A DNA stretch of 64,000 bases from Treponema pallidum subsp. pallidum str. Nichols (lineage in GTDB: Bacteria > Spirochaetota > Spirochaetia > Treponematales > Treponemataceae), in NCBI RefSeq assembly GCF_000410535.2, contig NC_021490.2, positions 166,001 to 230,000 of the forward strand, in the 5' to 3' direction. Below are positions 7,452-15,425 of this stretch, piece by piece. The translations under genes were made by a program, and so were the position numbers. Each line of letters begins with the position of its first letter. Position 1 is the first letter of the stretch. A model generated the notes under the pieces. It was given only the letters and a program-made list of their open reading frames with translations. It did not search any database and was not told the DNA's origin.

Positions 7452-7911
7452 ATGCGACTGTTTGATGGAGGTGTTCTATTTTTCTACACTGAAGCGCGAT
7501 GCGCGCACTCGATATGCCATAAAAGCGTGCATCACGCGGTGTAGGGTGATTACCTATGAGATGGCAAAAGCGTGCACCATCTTTTTTATCGTACAAAAAA
7601 AGGGTAGGAAACGAACCGTACATTCCCCTGAGTGGGAAAAAGTATAGGAATATTTCCTCTCCCGTATTCTTTTTTCCCCGAAGCACCTCAGCCTGCGGTA
7701 TGGGGGAGCTCGGTACCATGCGCAGGGTGCGTGACGTGACCCCAAGTTCTGGGGCTTGCCTTGCAAGGATATCTGCGGCGCAGGTGATGAGCGCCTTTTC
7801 TTTTAAAAAAGAACCAGTGCGCGCGGTGCCCCATAGAATGCAAAAGACTGACAACGCAAATGCGCTCAATCCTGCGTAGGATGAAAGACTCGTGTTAGTG
7901 TTGTACGTCAT
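7444..7911 (-). CDS. rnfG: RnfG-like protein lacking the flavinylation motif
   Basis: 155 residues, shorter than the usual RnfG of about 200. One N-terminal membrane anchor (about residues 10-28) is followed by a soluble, presumably periplasmic, domain. By place it is RnfG. Near the C-terminus, where RnfG normally carries DxxSGATxTS with FMN bound covalently to the Thr, the sequence reads YGISSARIALQC, so both the Gly and the Thr are missing. The start ATG at 7911 overlaps the RnfD-like gene by 17 bases. RnfG identity is a positional inference supported by topology and the residual motif. Confidence 0.6.
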   Translation of the reverse strand: MTYNTNTSLSSYAGLSAFALSVFCILWGTARTGSFLKEKALITCAADILARQAPELGVTSRTLRMVPSSPIPQAEVLRGKKNTGEEIFLYFFPLRGMYGSFPTLFLYDKKDGARFCHLIGNHPTPRDARFYGISSARIALQCRKIEHLHQTVAYE

Positions 7912-8914
7912 AGCGACGCCTCCGCACATAGTAGTACCAGGATTCTGCGCGTAGAATGAGTGGCTGTACGATGTTGGTGAGTAGTATCGCACTCCACAAG
8001 TGCATGTCGTGTGCACCCCACATATCTGGGGCAGAACTATTCTTTTTTGCAAGAAAAAACGCGCACATAGCACAGAGTCCCCCTGAGATCCAAGCCCCGC
8101 CATTTGTGCGCATTGACGTATCTGGCTCAGGGAGTACAAAGAATGCAGTAAACAGCGCGCCGCTTTTTATGAGGGAAACAAGGGTTGCAGGGTGTGCGTG
8201 TGCGGGTAAAAAAAACAGTGTGCTGTACACCACAAGGAACGCGCACGAACAGATGTAGCGTCGCGCCCGCACTGCGTATACACACAGTGCAGCAAGAAGG
8301 GTAAGTACTGGATAGCGAAACCCAGGCGCTGCAGCCTGAGTGAACACACAGGCGCTCAACGCTCCCTCAGGGAGGGTAAGACCAAGTGGTTGGAACACCT
8401 GCGTATTGCACCACGTACGCACGGCGGCGTCCCACTCGACAAGCGCAGAATAGAAAAGAGGATAAGACATCGCTCCCTGTACAACAGAGACACGCCCAGA
8501 CGTTGGGAGGGAAGTTCCCTCCGTGCACAGACGGAGGAGGACAGGGGCAAGCGCTATGGGGTTGAGCCAATTCCCGATTTTGCCACCGAACAAAACGCGC
8601 GTAAAAAATACGGCACAGAACGCGACACAAAATGTGTTCAAAAAAGAGTTGTGTGCGGGGAGTACTGCACCGATGAGCAGGCCCAGTACGAGAGAGTCGC
8701 TCAGGGGCACATGTGGTGTGCGTAGTGTTTGAACGAGCGCGGCGCTCAGTGCGCCGAGTTCGGTACTGACGATGGAAAAAAGCGCGACCGTGTCGCGCAT
8801 GGCTGCAACGACGAACACGTGCGCAACAAGCAGCGCCAACAGTACACTGTTGTTCTGTCCAGCACTTAAGCCGGTGTAAAGGAAGGGTGCGTGTTTGTAC
8901 TCAGCGGTGCGCAT
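7895..8914 (-). CDS. rnfD: RnfD-like membrane subunit
   Basis: 339 residues, polytopic. It keeps clear RnfD/NqrB landmarks: LSDSLVLGLLIGAVLP, the FGGKIGNWLNPIALAPVLL segment (usually FGGLGQNxFNPA), and near the C-terminus KSGALFTAFFVLPEPDTS (usually GPLFGAFFMATDPVTS). In standard RnfD a Thr in SGAT binds FMN through a phosphoester; here the aligned stretch is VSVVQGAMSYPL (codons 8468-8479), with Met in place of Thr. The subunit could still bind riboflavin or FMN without the covalent bond. It is the clearest Rnf member of the operon after RnfC and overlaps both neighbours. Confidence 0.82.
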   Translation of the reverse strand: MRTAEYKHAPFLYTGLSAGQNNSVLLALLVAHVFVVAAMRDTVALFSIVSTELGALSAALVQTLRTPHVPLSDSLVLGLLIGAVLPAHNSFLNTFCVAFCAVFFTRVLFGGKIGNWLNPIALAPVLLRLCTEGTSLPTSGRVSVVQGAMSYPLFYSALVEWDAAVRTWCNTQVFQPLGLTLPEGALSACVFTQAAAPGFRYPVLTLLAALCVYAVRARRYICSCAFLVVYSTLFFLPAHAHPATLVSLIKSGALFTAFFVLPEPDTSMRTNGGAWISGGLCAMCAFFLAKKNSSAPDMWGAHDMHLWSAILLTNIVQPLILRAESWYYYVRRRRYDVQH

Positions 8915-10385
8915 TGGCAGGTGCCTCGCGGATAGTTTTCCCGACGCTTTGTGTGGAGTGGGGTTCTATTTTGGTGACTGGAGCACGGGAAAGATGCAGT
9001 GCGCGTTCTTGTGCATCGTGCAAAAGTTTTGCAAGAGGAATACGCGCAGTACAGGCGGCAGAACACAGACCGCATTGGTGGCAAATCCGCAGGGATTGGA
9101 GCACTTCTTCAGTAAACTGATTACGGTGTGCGGCACGCGCAATTTTTATTGGGTCAAGATATACTGGGCAAATGCGCGCGCAATCACCACAGTTTTGACA
9201 GGAGGTACAGGACGCAGAGCTTGAAAGCGCTTTACCGGTGACGTGGAGCGATTTGATCCCCTTTGAGAAAGGCAGGTCCAACGACTCTAAAACACTACCC
9301 TTGAGCAGTCCATTGATGATGAGATGCCCGGGGCGTGTGCGAAACCCTCCACACTCCTCGATGAGCGCGCCAAGGGGGGTGCCGATACGCGCGCGGAGTA
9401 CCTGCGGTGATTTTAATCCAGCGCCTGTCAGAGCAATGTAGGAACTGATTTGCGGCTGACTGAGTACCACTGCCTCATACACGTGCACTGCAGTGAGTGC
9501 ATCGATTGTGCAACCTGCACGATAGCGTGGGGCACATAGATTGCTAAAAGGATAATGTCGTCTATACGCGTCGTGCATCTCGTTGAATGGAAAGACAGCG
9601 CGCATCCTTGCAAGACCGGGGGAGCGTTTTGGCAGCGTGTGGAGACACGCGGTATACGTAGCGTCCAGTATCCGTGCAATAATGGCGGTACCGGTAGCAA
9701 CAGGTTCTGGAAACTCCTGCGCAAGGAACGAACTCAAAGGGCAGGTAGCGTCGTCGTCACAAAGGTAGAGCGTAAGTTTCCGTACACCCTTACGCACGTG
9801 CAGGTGGAGGTGCGTGGCGAGCGCATTGCCGCTTTCCCACGCCGCGCGCATGAGACGCAGCGTGTGCGCTTCAGCCCTTCTCTTCTGTCCGTAGTCTTTC
9901 GCGTACGTGTGCTGTGCACCCGCGTGCGTGCCCGTTGCGGTGCTCGTGATCTGGGCGTGCGGATGTAGGCGTGTGGCCACTACTCCTGCATCTGTAACTA
10001 GGCGCAGCAATTCTGAAGCGGTGCTGTGCTGCCACGGGCGATTTGGTTGGACCTTGCCAAGATGTTCGAAGGAACCGCGTGTACGAATCTCGACAGCGCG
10101 CAGGGCACTACCGGCGAGAAAATTAGCACTTACCAAGCGGGTGACGACACCGGGGACGGAGGCATGTGCGTGAGCAGCACCGGCGTGCGCGGCGCGTGCG
10201 ATCAGCTGACCTTCTCGGACCGTATCCCCAACCTTTACCACAGCGACGGCGGCTGGCTCTCCAGCATCAACGGAGAACGGAACGAGCGCGCGCGCAGGCA
10301 AAAAAGCATTCCCCCCAAAGCTGAGGGGGAAAATCTGGTGGGTGAGGGTGAGTTTCCCGCGACTGCTCCGTAGGCGCTCTATCAT
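8901..10385 (-). CDS. rnfC: RnfC-like iron-sulfur subunit
   Basis: 494 residues. The C-terminal region contains two four-Cys ferredoxin-type motifs, CQNCGDCARICP and CHQCGLCSAACTARIP, spaced as in RnfC for two [4Fe-4S] clusters. A lipoyl-like N-terminal domain (VKVGDTVREGQLIA) and the RIGTPLGALIEECGG segment also match the family. The Gly-rich GGAGFP motif that binds NADH/FMN in standard RnfC is not seen: after a matching DAGVV the sequence reads ATRLHPHAQ. Electron entry may therefore differ from NADH/ferredoxin chemistry. ATG at 10385 is chosen, with AGAGGG upstream. It is the first gene of the C-D-G-E-A-GH57 operon. Confidence 0.85.
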   Translation of the reverse strand: MIERLRSSRGKLTLTHQIFPLSFGGNAFLPARALVPFSVDAGEPAAVAVVKVGDTVREGQLIARAAHAGAAHAHASVPGVVTRLVSANFLAGSALRAVEIRTRGSFEHLGKVQPNRPWQHSTASELLRLVTDAGVVATRLHPHAQITSTATGTHAGAQHTYAKDYGQKRRAEAHTLRLMRAAWESGNALATHLHLHVRKGVRKLTLYLCDDDATCPLSSFLAQEFPEPVATGTAIIARILDATYTACLHTLPKRSPGLARMRAVFPFNEMHDAYRRHYPFSNLCAPRYRAGCTIDALTAVHVYEAVVLSQPQISSYIALTGAGLKSPQVLRARIGTPLGALIEECGGFRTRPGHLIINGLLKGSVLESLDLPFSKGIKSLHVTGKALSSSASCTSCQNCGDCARICPVYLDPIKIARAAHRNQFTEEVLQSLRICHQCGLCSAACTARIPLAKLLHDAQERALHLSRAPVTKIEPHSTQSVGKTIREAPANAHR

Positions 10386-10520
10386 TGGTGTGCCCTCTGT
10401 ACGGTACAGAAAAGGTCTGCGCCTCCCGACGCGGCAGGGACACACGAGAGAACGCGCACAGCACCGCCTCTTCCTCTGTGTGGAGGGGTCCGCCGCATTG
10501 CATGCACGTCCACCGGAGAC

Positions 10521-11012
10521 TCAAGGGCTCATGGAGCTGTAGAACAAAGCGCTCGTGACGATGCCCACTGCCACGCCAACGACAACTTCCAGCGGTTTAT
10601 GTCCATGAATCTCTCGCACTGGTCTGAAAGAAAAATCAAGTTTCTCCGAAACACGCGCACCGAGGCTATTGAGCGCCTCGGCCTGCAGGCCGCTTGAACG
10701 GCGCACACCGAGCGCGTCGCGCACGACAATGATGGCAGAGAAAAAGGAAAAGATGAACAGATCCGAATGCAACCCGCACTTGAGCGCAAAAGAGAGCGTG
10801 AGCGCCGACACAAGAGCAGAGTGACTCGAAGGCATGCCGCCGGTGCGCCAAACAGCAAAATCAAAAAAGCCGTGCACCGACCGTATAGCCGACCTTCGGC
10901 ATGCGATAGCCACTTTAATCACCTGACTTGCAAGCCAACTACAGGTGGCAGAGAGGAAGACTTCACCACTGAACACCGCATGCAGCTGGCCAAGAAAATA
11001 GCCACCGTCCAT
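10521..11012 (-). CDS. Divergent PAP2-family (DUF212/YuiD-like) membrane protein
   Basis: 163 residues. Matches the small divergent PAP2 family (acid phosphatase/vanadium haloperoxidase-related): GGMPSSHSALVSALT near residue 58, RDALGVRRSSGLQAEALN near residue 100 and the terminal EIHGHKPLEVVVGVAVGI. These resemble the phosphatase motifs and are set in hydrophobic helices. Members are thought to act on lipid-linked phosphates, but no activity is established for this subfamily as far as I know. The start has AGGAG 12 bases upstream and a divergent promoter is shared with the gene to the right. The 135 bases between this gene and rnfC hold no supported gene. Confidence 0.82.
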   Translation of the reverse strand: MDGGYFLGQLHAVFSGEVFLSATCSWLASQVIKVAIACRRSAIRSVHGFFDFAVWRTGGMPSSHSALVSALTLSFALKCGLHSDLFIFSFFSAIIVVRDALGVRRSSGLQAEALNSLGARVSEKLDFSFRPVREIHGHKPLEVVVGVAVGIVTSALFYSSMSP

Positions 11013-11043
11013 CGCGGGGCAGTCTCCTATACTCTCTAAACCT

Positions 11044-11073
11044 TTGTCAAGGGAGCGTTGTGTGCGCTATACT
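11044..11073 (+). promoter_or_regulatory. Predicted promoter of the pseudouridine synthase gene, overlapping an opposing -35
   Basis: TTGTCA (11044-11049), an 18-base spacer and TATACT (11068-11073) on the plus strand. The same bases read TTGACA on the minus strand (11050-11045), which would serve as the -35 of the divergent PAP2-like gene. RNA polymerase could occupy only one at a time. Confidence 0.5.
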
Positions 11074-11173
11074 GGGGCGGCTGTACCCGCCATGGGCTGT
11101 GGTGTCGTACTGGGAAAGACGGGGAGGACGTTTGGGAGGAGCAACTGGTATCCGGCACGGGGACGCACCGTGT

Positions 11174-12274
11174 ATGAAAGTAGGTGTTCGTCGCGTGAAA
11201 AGGTGGGTCTCGTCTAACGTTCCCCACACTGTGCATATGGATGTCGTCCCTCCTGTTTCCACCGTGAGACCCCATGGTGGAGCGGCTGTTGAGTGTTTTC
11301 GCTGCACCAAAAACGATGCAGGTAGACGAGTAGATCGTGTTTTGCGAATATTGTTGCCTGCCTGTCCGCGTGTTGGGGTGTATGCCGCGCTGCGCCGCAC
11401 CGCTATCCGGCTCAATGGTCGTCCGGTGCAGCCTGCAAAGCGGGTGCAGGTGGGGGATGTGCTTTCTTTACCTGAATCCCTGTGTAGGGCGCGTGCAGCA
11501 TCCAGTCGTCTTTCGAAGATGCCTGGAACACCGAAGCTGCGCGTGTTGCCTTCGGTGGTATTTAAAACACAAGATTTGCTTTTTTTTCATAAACCCGCAG
11601 GGTTGTGTGTGCACGGTCCGCGCAGCCTGGATGCCTGGGTGAGGGGACAAGGGCGTGCGCACGTTCCCCCTGCTTTGTCATTCCGCCCTGGACCGTTGCA
11701 CCGCTTGGACCGAGGGACAGAGGGACTGATTGCTTTTTCGCGCTCGTTACGCGGTGCCCAGTGGTTTTCTGCCGCGTTGCAGCAGCATACATTGCGCAAG
11801 TTTTATCTTGCGATCACCGCCGCCCCTGCGCGCACCGCTGCTGCGGCGCGCACGCTGGTGCGTCCAGGAGAGGTAACGCATGTGCAAACAGTGTTACATA
11901 GCTGTGATAGCGCGCTGGTGCTCCGCGTGATTGTGCCGGTTACGGGGAAAAAGCATCAGATTCGCCGTTATTGCGCTGCACAGGGATTCCCCCTGGTAGG
12001 AGATCGCACGTACGGTGGCGCGAGTCAGCACGGGAATGCGCGTTACACGCGCTTTTTTTTGCTTGCTTGGTGTGTGCGTTTTCCTTCATCGCGTCTTCAG
12101 GCGCTGCCTGCACAGGTGTGGACAACACCGAGCCCTGCATTCATGCGGGTGTTAACTTCTTTTCCGCCGGACTCCCTCGCGCGCGCGCGTGCGTGCGTGG
12201 ACGCTCTAGACGGTGCGTTAGGTACAGACGCAACCTGCCCGCAGGATACGGCAGTGTGTACACCTGAAGGATAG
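11174..12274 (+). CDS. RluA-family ribosomal pseudouridine synthase
   Basis: About 366 residues. An S4-like RNA-binding domain (DAGRRVDRVLRILLP ... IRLNGRPVQPAKRVQVGDVL) precedes the catalytic domain. Motif PLHRLDRGTEGLIAFS holds the catalytic Asp (usually HRLDRDTSG), followed by RKFYLAI, the KHQIRRYCAAQGFPLVGDRTYG motif and a leucine-rich end. Members isomerise specific uridines in 23S rRNA or tRNA (RluC/RluD class); the site here cannot be read from sequence. The start is uncertain: ATG 11174 is reported, but in-frame GTG codons at 11099/11102 also follow the predicted transcript start and ATG 11237 lies closer to the S4 domain. The next gene begins 5 bases after the stop. Confidence 0.85.
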   Translation: MKVGVRRVKRWVSSNVPHTVHMDVVPPVSTVRPHGGAAVECFRCTKNDAGRRVDRVLRILLPACPRVGVYAALRRTAIRLNGRPVQPAKRVQVGDVLSLPESLCRARAASSRLSKMPGTPKLRVLPSVVFKTQDLLFFHKPAGLCVHGPRSLDAWVRGQGRAHVPPALSFRPGPLHRLDRGTEGLIAFSRSLRGAQWFSAALQQHTLRKFYLAITAAPARTAAAARTLVRPGEVTHVQTVLHSCDSALVLRVIVPVTGKKHQIRRYCAAQGFPLVGDRTYGGASQHGNARYTRFFLLAWCVRFPSSRLQALPAQVWTTPSPAFMRVLTSFPPDSLARARACVDALDGALGTDATCPQDTAVCTPEG

Positions 12275-12279
12275 CCGGT

Positions 12280-13395
12280 GTGAGCGTGTACTGTCGAAGT
12301 TCCAAACAGACTGTGCGAGAACCGTGTAGACCTGTCCCCGTAGGGGCACTGTTACTGTTCGTAACACTGTTGCTCCTTGCTCTTGCCCTTGCGTACTTTG
12401 GTGCTCAGGTGGAACCATTGACACCTGCCCTCACGCTCACTGAGCAGGAACCACGTCAGGCGTCGGGGTACGTGTCTTCCTTGCTCCGTGCACGTATCGT
12501 GCAGGAAGATGCGGAGCCTGCACTGTACTACACAGTGTACGAAGTGCGTGAAGGTGATGTGGTAGGAAGGATTGCGCAGCGCTATGACATCAGTCAGGAT
12601 GCAATCATTAGTTTGAATAAATTGCGCAGCACACGGGCGCTCCAAGTTGGACAGCTACTAAAAATCCCCTCAGTGGACGGCATTTTATATACCGTAAAAA
12701 ACGGCGATACGTTTTCGTCTATAGCGGCGGCGCATCAGATCTCCTTAGAACGATTGGTGCTGCTTAACACGCCGTCTTCTTCAAAGGAGTCACCTCCTTC
12801 AGTGCGTACGCTGGTTTCTCCGTTCTATAATTCAGCTGCACGGGAGTCCTGCGTGCCTTTTCCGTTTTCTTCTGCGAAACAGTGGAGGGAAAATACGTCG
12901 TTTGACGCAGTGCAGCCATTGCAGCCTGCACGCGTACTGTTTTTGCCCGGTGCACATTTAAGCGCACGCGCGTTGCAGGAAATTAATGGTGACTTGTTTC
13001 GTGCTCCTCTTCGCAGTCGGTACTATGTTTCTTCGCGGTATGGATGGCGTAGTGATCCGTTTACCGGTGCCAGAAGTTTTCACAATGGTTTGGATATGGT
13101 GAGTCGGCGGGGTACCCCAGTATATTCGGCGCTCGGAGGGATTGTACGCACGGTTGGATACAGTGCAGTGTATGGTAATTACCTGATTGTGGGGCACCAC
13201 GCGGGGTATCAGACCCTGTATGGGCATCTGCAGACGGTGTTGGTTTCAGCAGGTACGCGCGTCACCAGCGCGACAAAAATCGGATTATTGGGAAAAACAG
13301 GACGCAGCACGGGACCACACCTGCATTTTACAATCTATAAGAATGGCTCCGCGATAAACCCTACCTCCCTACTGCGTATGCGTACCCTTCCGTAG
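12280..13395 (+). CDS. LysM/M23-peptidase envelope protein
   Basis: 371 residues from a GTG start with AAGGA upstream. A cytoplasmic N-terminus of about 20 residues is followed by one membrane segment (21-40). Then come a LysM domain (about 84-130, YTVYEVREGD..IAQRYDIS..LN..LQVGQLLKIP) and a second LysM-like repeat (about 137-164). The M23 metallopeptidase domain spans about 247-365. Zinc and catalytic residues are intact: HNGLD (His268, Asp272), GHL (His316) and PHLHF (His347, His349). It should bind peptidoglycan and cut its cross-links in the periplasm. In T. pallidum a protein of this type (Tp0155) has been reported to bind fibronectin; I infer this is it. Confidence 0.9.
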   Translation: MSVYCRSSKQTVREPCRPVPVGALLLFVTLLLLALALAYFGAQVEPLTPALTLTEQEPRQASGYVSSLLRARIVQEDAEPALYYTVYEVREGDVVGRIAQRYDISQDAIISLNKLRSTRALQVGQLLKIPSVDGILYTVKNGDTFSSIAAAHQISLERLVLLNTPSSSKESPPSVRTLVSPFYNSAARESCVPFPFSSAKQWRENTSFDAVQPLQPARVLFLPGAHLSARALQEINGDLFRAPLRSRYYVSSRYGWRSDPFTGARSFHNGLDMVSRRGTPVYSALGGIVRTVGYSAVYGNYLIVGHHAGYQTLYGHLQTVLVSAGTRVTSATKIGLLGKTGRSTGPHLHFTIYKNGSAINPTSLLRMRTLP

Positions 13396-13435
13396 TGTGA
13401 TGTCCTTGGGAGAGTAAAGGGGAAAGAAGGGAGGA

Positions 13436-13840
13436 CTAGTAGTTCGGATACAGCGCAGGTACCAGATACTCGGGGGGAATCTTAGTTGGTTTGCCGCTTG
13501 TGCGCGAAACGCACACCCAGGTAATTTCCGCATCCGCGCATAGCACGTGATGCTGGTTCTCCAGCGTCTGTGAAAAGACGCCGGAAGCTTTTCCGAGCTT
13601 TAATGGTTTTACCCGGGCGCGCAACGTATCGAATAGATGCACTGCAGTGCGGTAGTGAATGTGCGCCTGGGTTACGTAGAAAGCGTAACCTGCTTCGTGC
13701 AACTGTTTGAGGTCGAACCCTATGTGGAGCAAAAAAGCGGCGCGCGCATATTCAAAATATTGGAGATATACCGCATTGTTCACGTGTCCGTATCCGTCTA
13801 GCTCATAGGATCTTACGGGGAATTCCAGCGAAAAATTCAC
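13436..13840 (-). CDS. Acyl-CoA thioesterase, hot-dog fold (YbgC/FadM-like)
   Basis: 134 residues, full family length. The N-terminal motif SYELDGYGHVNNAVYLQYFEYAR (about residues 11-33) is the 4-hydroxybenzoyl-CoA thioesterase signature with its Asp and the GHVNNA helix. Members hydrolyse acyl-CoA thioesters in the cytosol. It sits downstream of an acyltransferase with a 4-base ATGA overlap (its ATG at 13840 lies within the acyltransferase stop region), so both may handle the acyl-CoA pool made by the ligase near the left end. Chain-length preference is unknown. Confidence 0.88.
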   Translation of the reverse strand: MNFSLEFPVRSYELDGYGHVNNAVYLQYFEYARAAFLLHIGFDLKQLHEAGYAFYVTQAHIHYRTAVHLFDTLRARVKPLKLGKASGVFSQTLENQHHVLCADAEITWVCVSRTSGKPTKIPPEYLVPALYPNY

Positions 13841-14739
13841 GATAGCCTTTCTCGTTCATTGTGCTCGTGCATTTCTTCCAAAAGGTGCATGACATAGTCG
13901 ACTACGATTTGTTTTTTATCCTCTGACGGTGCCGCCACGTTGTGTGTGCGGTGCCAGTCCAGCGCTTTTTCTCGAAAAAGGGCGCAGTCGTCTACAGTGC
14001 GCGCTTCAAGAAGCACGACATCCGGATGCACCGCGTCTTCCGTCATATCAGTTGAACGTTCTGCAACGCGCAAACAATTCCCATTGATTGAAATAAGGAG
14101 CAGTACCTCGGCGTGTTTTATGTAGGAGTATACTTCGCGCACCCCTCGCTTTGTTTCCGGTCTCCCGGGTCGGTAGCGTGTCCCTGCAGGAAACACGAGA
14201 ATCACCTTTCCCGCGTTGCGCAGTTCCTCTAAATACTTCATAGCTGCACGATTCAGTGCTCGGCTGCGCTTTGTCTCTCTTGCAAGACAGTGCGCATCAG
14301 TGATGGTGGCCAAACTCCTACTGGGATATATCACCAGGTGATCATATCCTTCGGTGAGCATTGCCAGGATGCGATTTTCTTCACGAAGTTTAATACCGGC
14401 AATAGATACGATTTTTTCTGAAAGCATGCGCCCGGCACTACTTCCTTGTTCCATAAGGTAGAGCAGACAGGGTAAGTCAAAATTGCTGTAGTGTTCCGCA
14501 AGAATGAGTCCCCGTTTCCCTTCATTGGTTTTATGTAAAAAGGATGCGATTTGCTCATTTCCGCGCATTGTGGAGCCGGGGAGTAATATGCGGGCGACGA
14601 GGGACTCAACGATACGCCGGATAGGTTCGTTTCTCTCGTGTAACAAATTATCCTCCCGCATGAAGCGGTCTGCGCGCGTATACTGCTCCAGGAGCGGGAC
14701 GATGTCGCTAAAAGTCTGCTGCAACGAATGTATACTCAC
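13837..14739 (-). CDS. Glycerolipid acyltransferase (PlsC/GPAT-like)
   Basis: 300 residues. The HX4D acyltransferase motif is seen as HYSNFD (His83 to Asp88). VFPAGTRYRPGR near residue 182 is the second conserved block (usually FPEGTRS) that binds glycerol-3-phosphate. No strong transmembrane helices, so probably a peripheral membrane enzyme that acylates glycerol phosphate or lysophosphatidate. Length exceeds the 240-residue PlsC and approaches the soluble GPAT type. It overlaps both the HAD gene upstream and the thioesterase downstream by 4 bases, forming a compact lipid-metabolism operon. Confidence 0.8.
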   Translation of the reverse strand: MSIHSLQQTFSDIVPLLEQYTRADRFMREDNLLHERNEPIRRIVESLVARILLPGSTMRGNEQIASFLHKTNEGKRGLILAEHYSNFDLPCLLYLMEQGSSAGRMLSEKIVSIAGIKLREENRILAMLTEGYDHLVIYPSRSLATITDAHCLARETKRSRALNRAAMKYLEELRNAGKVILVFPAGTRYRPGRPETKRGVREVYSYIKHAEVLLLISINGNCLRVAERSTDMTEDAVHPDVVLLEARTVDDCALFREKALDWHRTHNVAAPSEDKKQIVVDYVMHLLEEMHEHNERERLS

Positions 14740-15401
14740 TGATTGTCTCCTTGGGCGAGGCGTGCAAGGTGTGCGGGCAATTCATAAATTGTTTTTACGC
14801 GTGTCATGCGTGCAGAAGGAGGCAGTTCTGCATGACAGTCACGTTCGTCAACCAGCACGGCATGTCCGCCAAGCGCAATAAAGGCACGCACGTGCATGAG
14901 ACAGTCATCGACAAAAAGCGTTTCCTGCACAGTTTTGTGTACCGCTTCAAGCGTACGTACAAAGCAGCTGTGGTGTGGTTTTCCCTTGCCTGCATGATAC
15001 GTGATGTCAAAGACATCTAAAAAAAGGTCTGACAGATGAAAAAAATCCAATACGCGTTGTGCGTGCACGCGCGGTGCGTTAGTTAATGCCGTCAGTGGCA
15101 TGTGCAGTGACTGTAAAAAAGGGCGGAGCATCGGATCGTACTGCAACTCCTGTATTTCGGTGGGAGGATATACGGCACGAAAGTAGTGTTCATCGTGAAT
15201 GAGATTGTGCTCTGCCTTTAACCACTCAAAGGTGGTAGCATAGAGGTGCTTTGTGCGCTGGCGTAACGCGCGCGCCTCCTCACAAGATACGTGGAGAAAA
15301 TGTGCAACAAATGTGTGTATGCGCTGCGTGATAGCCATTTCAATGGGATTTGTACAGGAGTACAGCGTGTTGTCTATGTCAAATAATATGTGTCTAATCA
15401 C
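14736..15401 (-). CDS. HAD-superfamily hydrolase (pyrimidine 5'-nucleotidase-like)
   Basis: About 221 residues. The HAD motif I is IRHILFDIDNTLYS near the N-terminus (catalytic Asp pair in DIDNT). Motif II is the LTALTNAP segment, and FVDDCLMHVRAFIALG holds motif IV. The DNTLY variant and helical cap match the SDT1/PynA pyrimidine nucleotidase branch, which dephosphorylates UMP or CMP; substrate not certain. GTG 15401 is chosen because GGAG lies 7 bases upstream and the family begins there; an in-frame ATG at 15422 would add seven residues. Its 3' end overlaps the acyltransferase start (ATGA). Confidence 0.8.
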   Translation of the reverse strand: MIRHILFDIDNTLYSCTNPIEMAITQRIHTFVAHFLHVSCEEARALRQRTKHLYATTFEWLKAEHNLIHDEHYFRAVYPPTEIQELQYDPMLRPFLQSLHMPLTALTNAPRVHAQRVLDFFHLSDLFLDVFDITYHAGKGKPHHSCFVRTLEAVHKTVQETLFVDDCLMHVRAFIALGGHAVLVDERDCHAELPPSARMTRVKTIYELPAHLARLAQGDNQ

Positions 15402-15425
15402 GGGTATGCTCCAATTCAGCATTTT

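Noticed and set aside
10267..10524. 85-codon minus-strand frame with a CX2C pair (WTCMQCGG) between the PAP2-like gene and rnfC
   Set aside because: Begins at a TTG without a ribosome site, only one Cys pair, and most of it overlaps rnfC out of frame.
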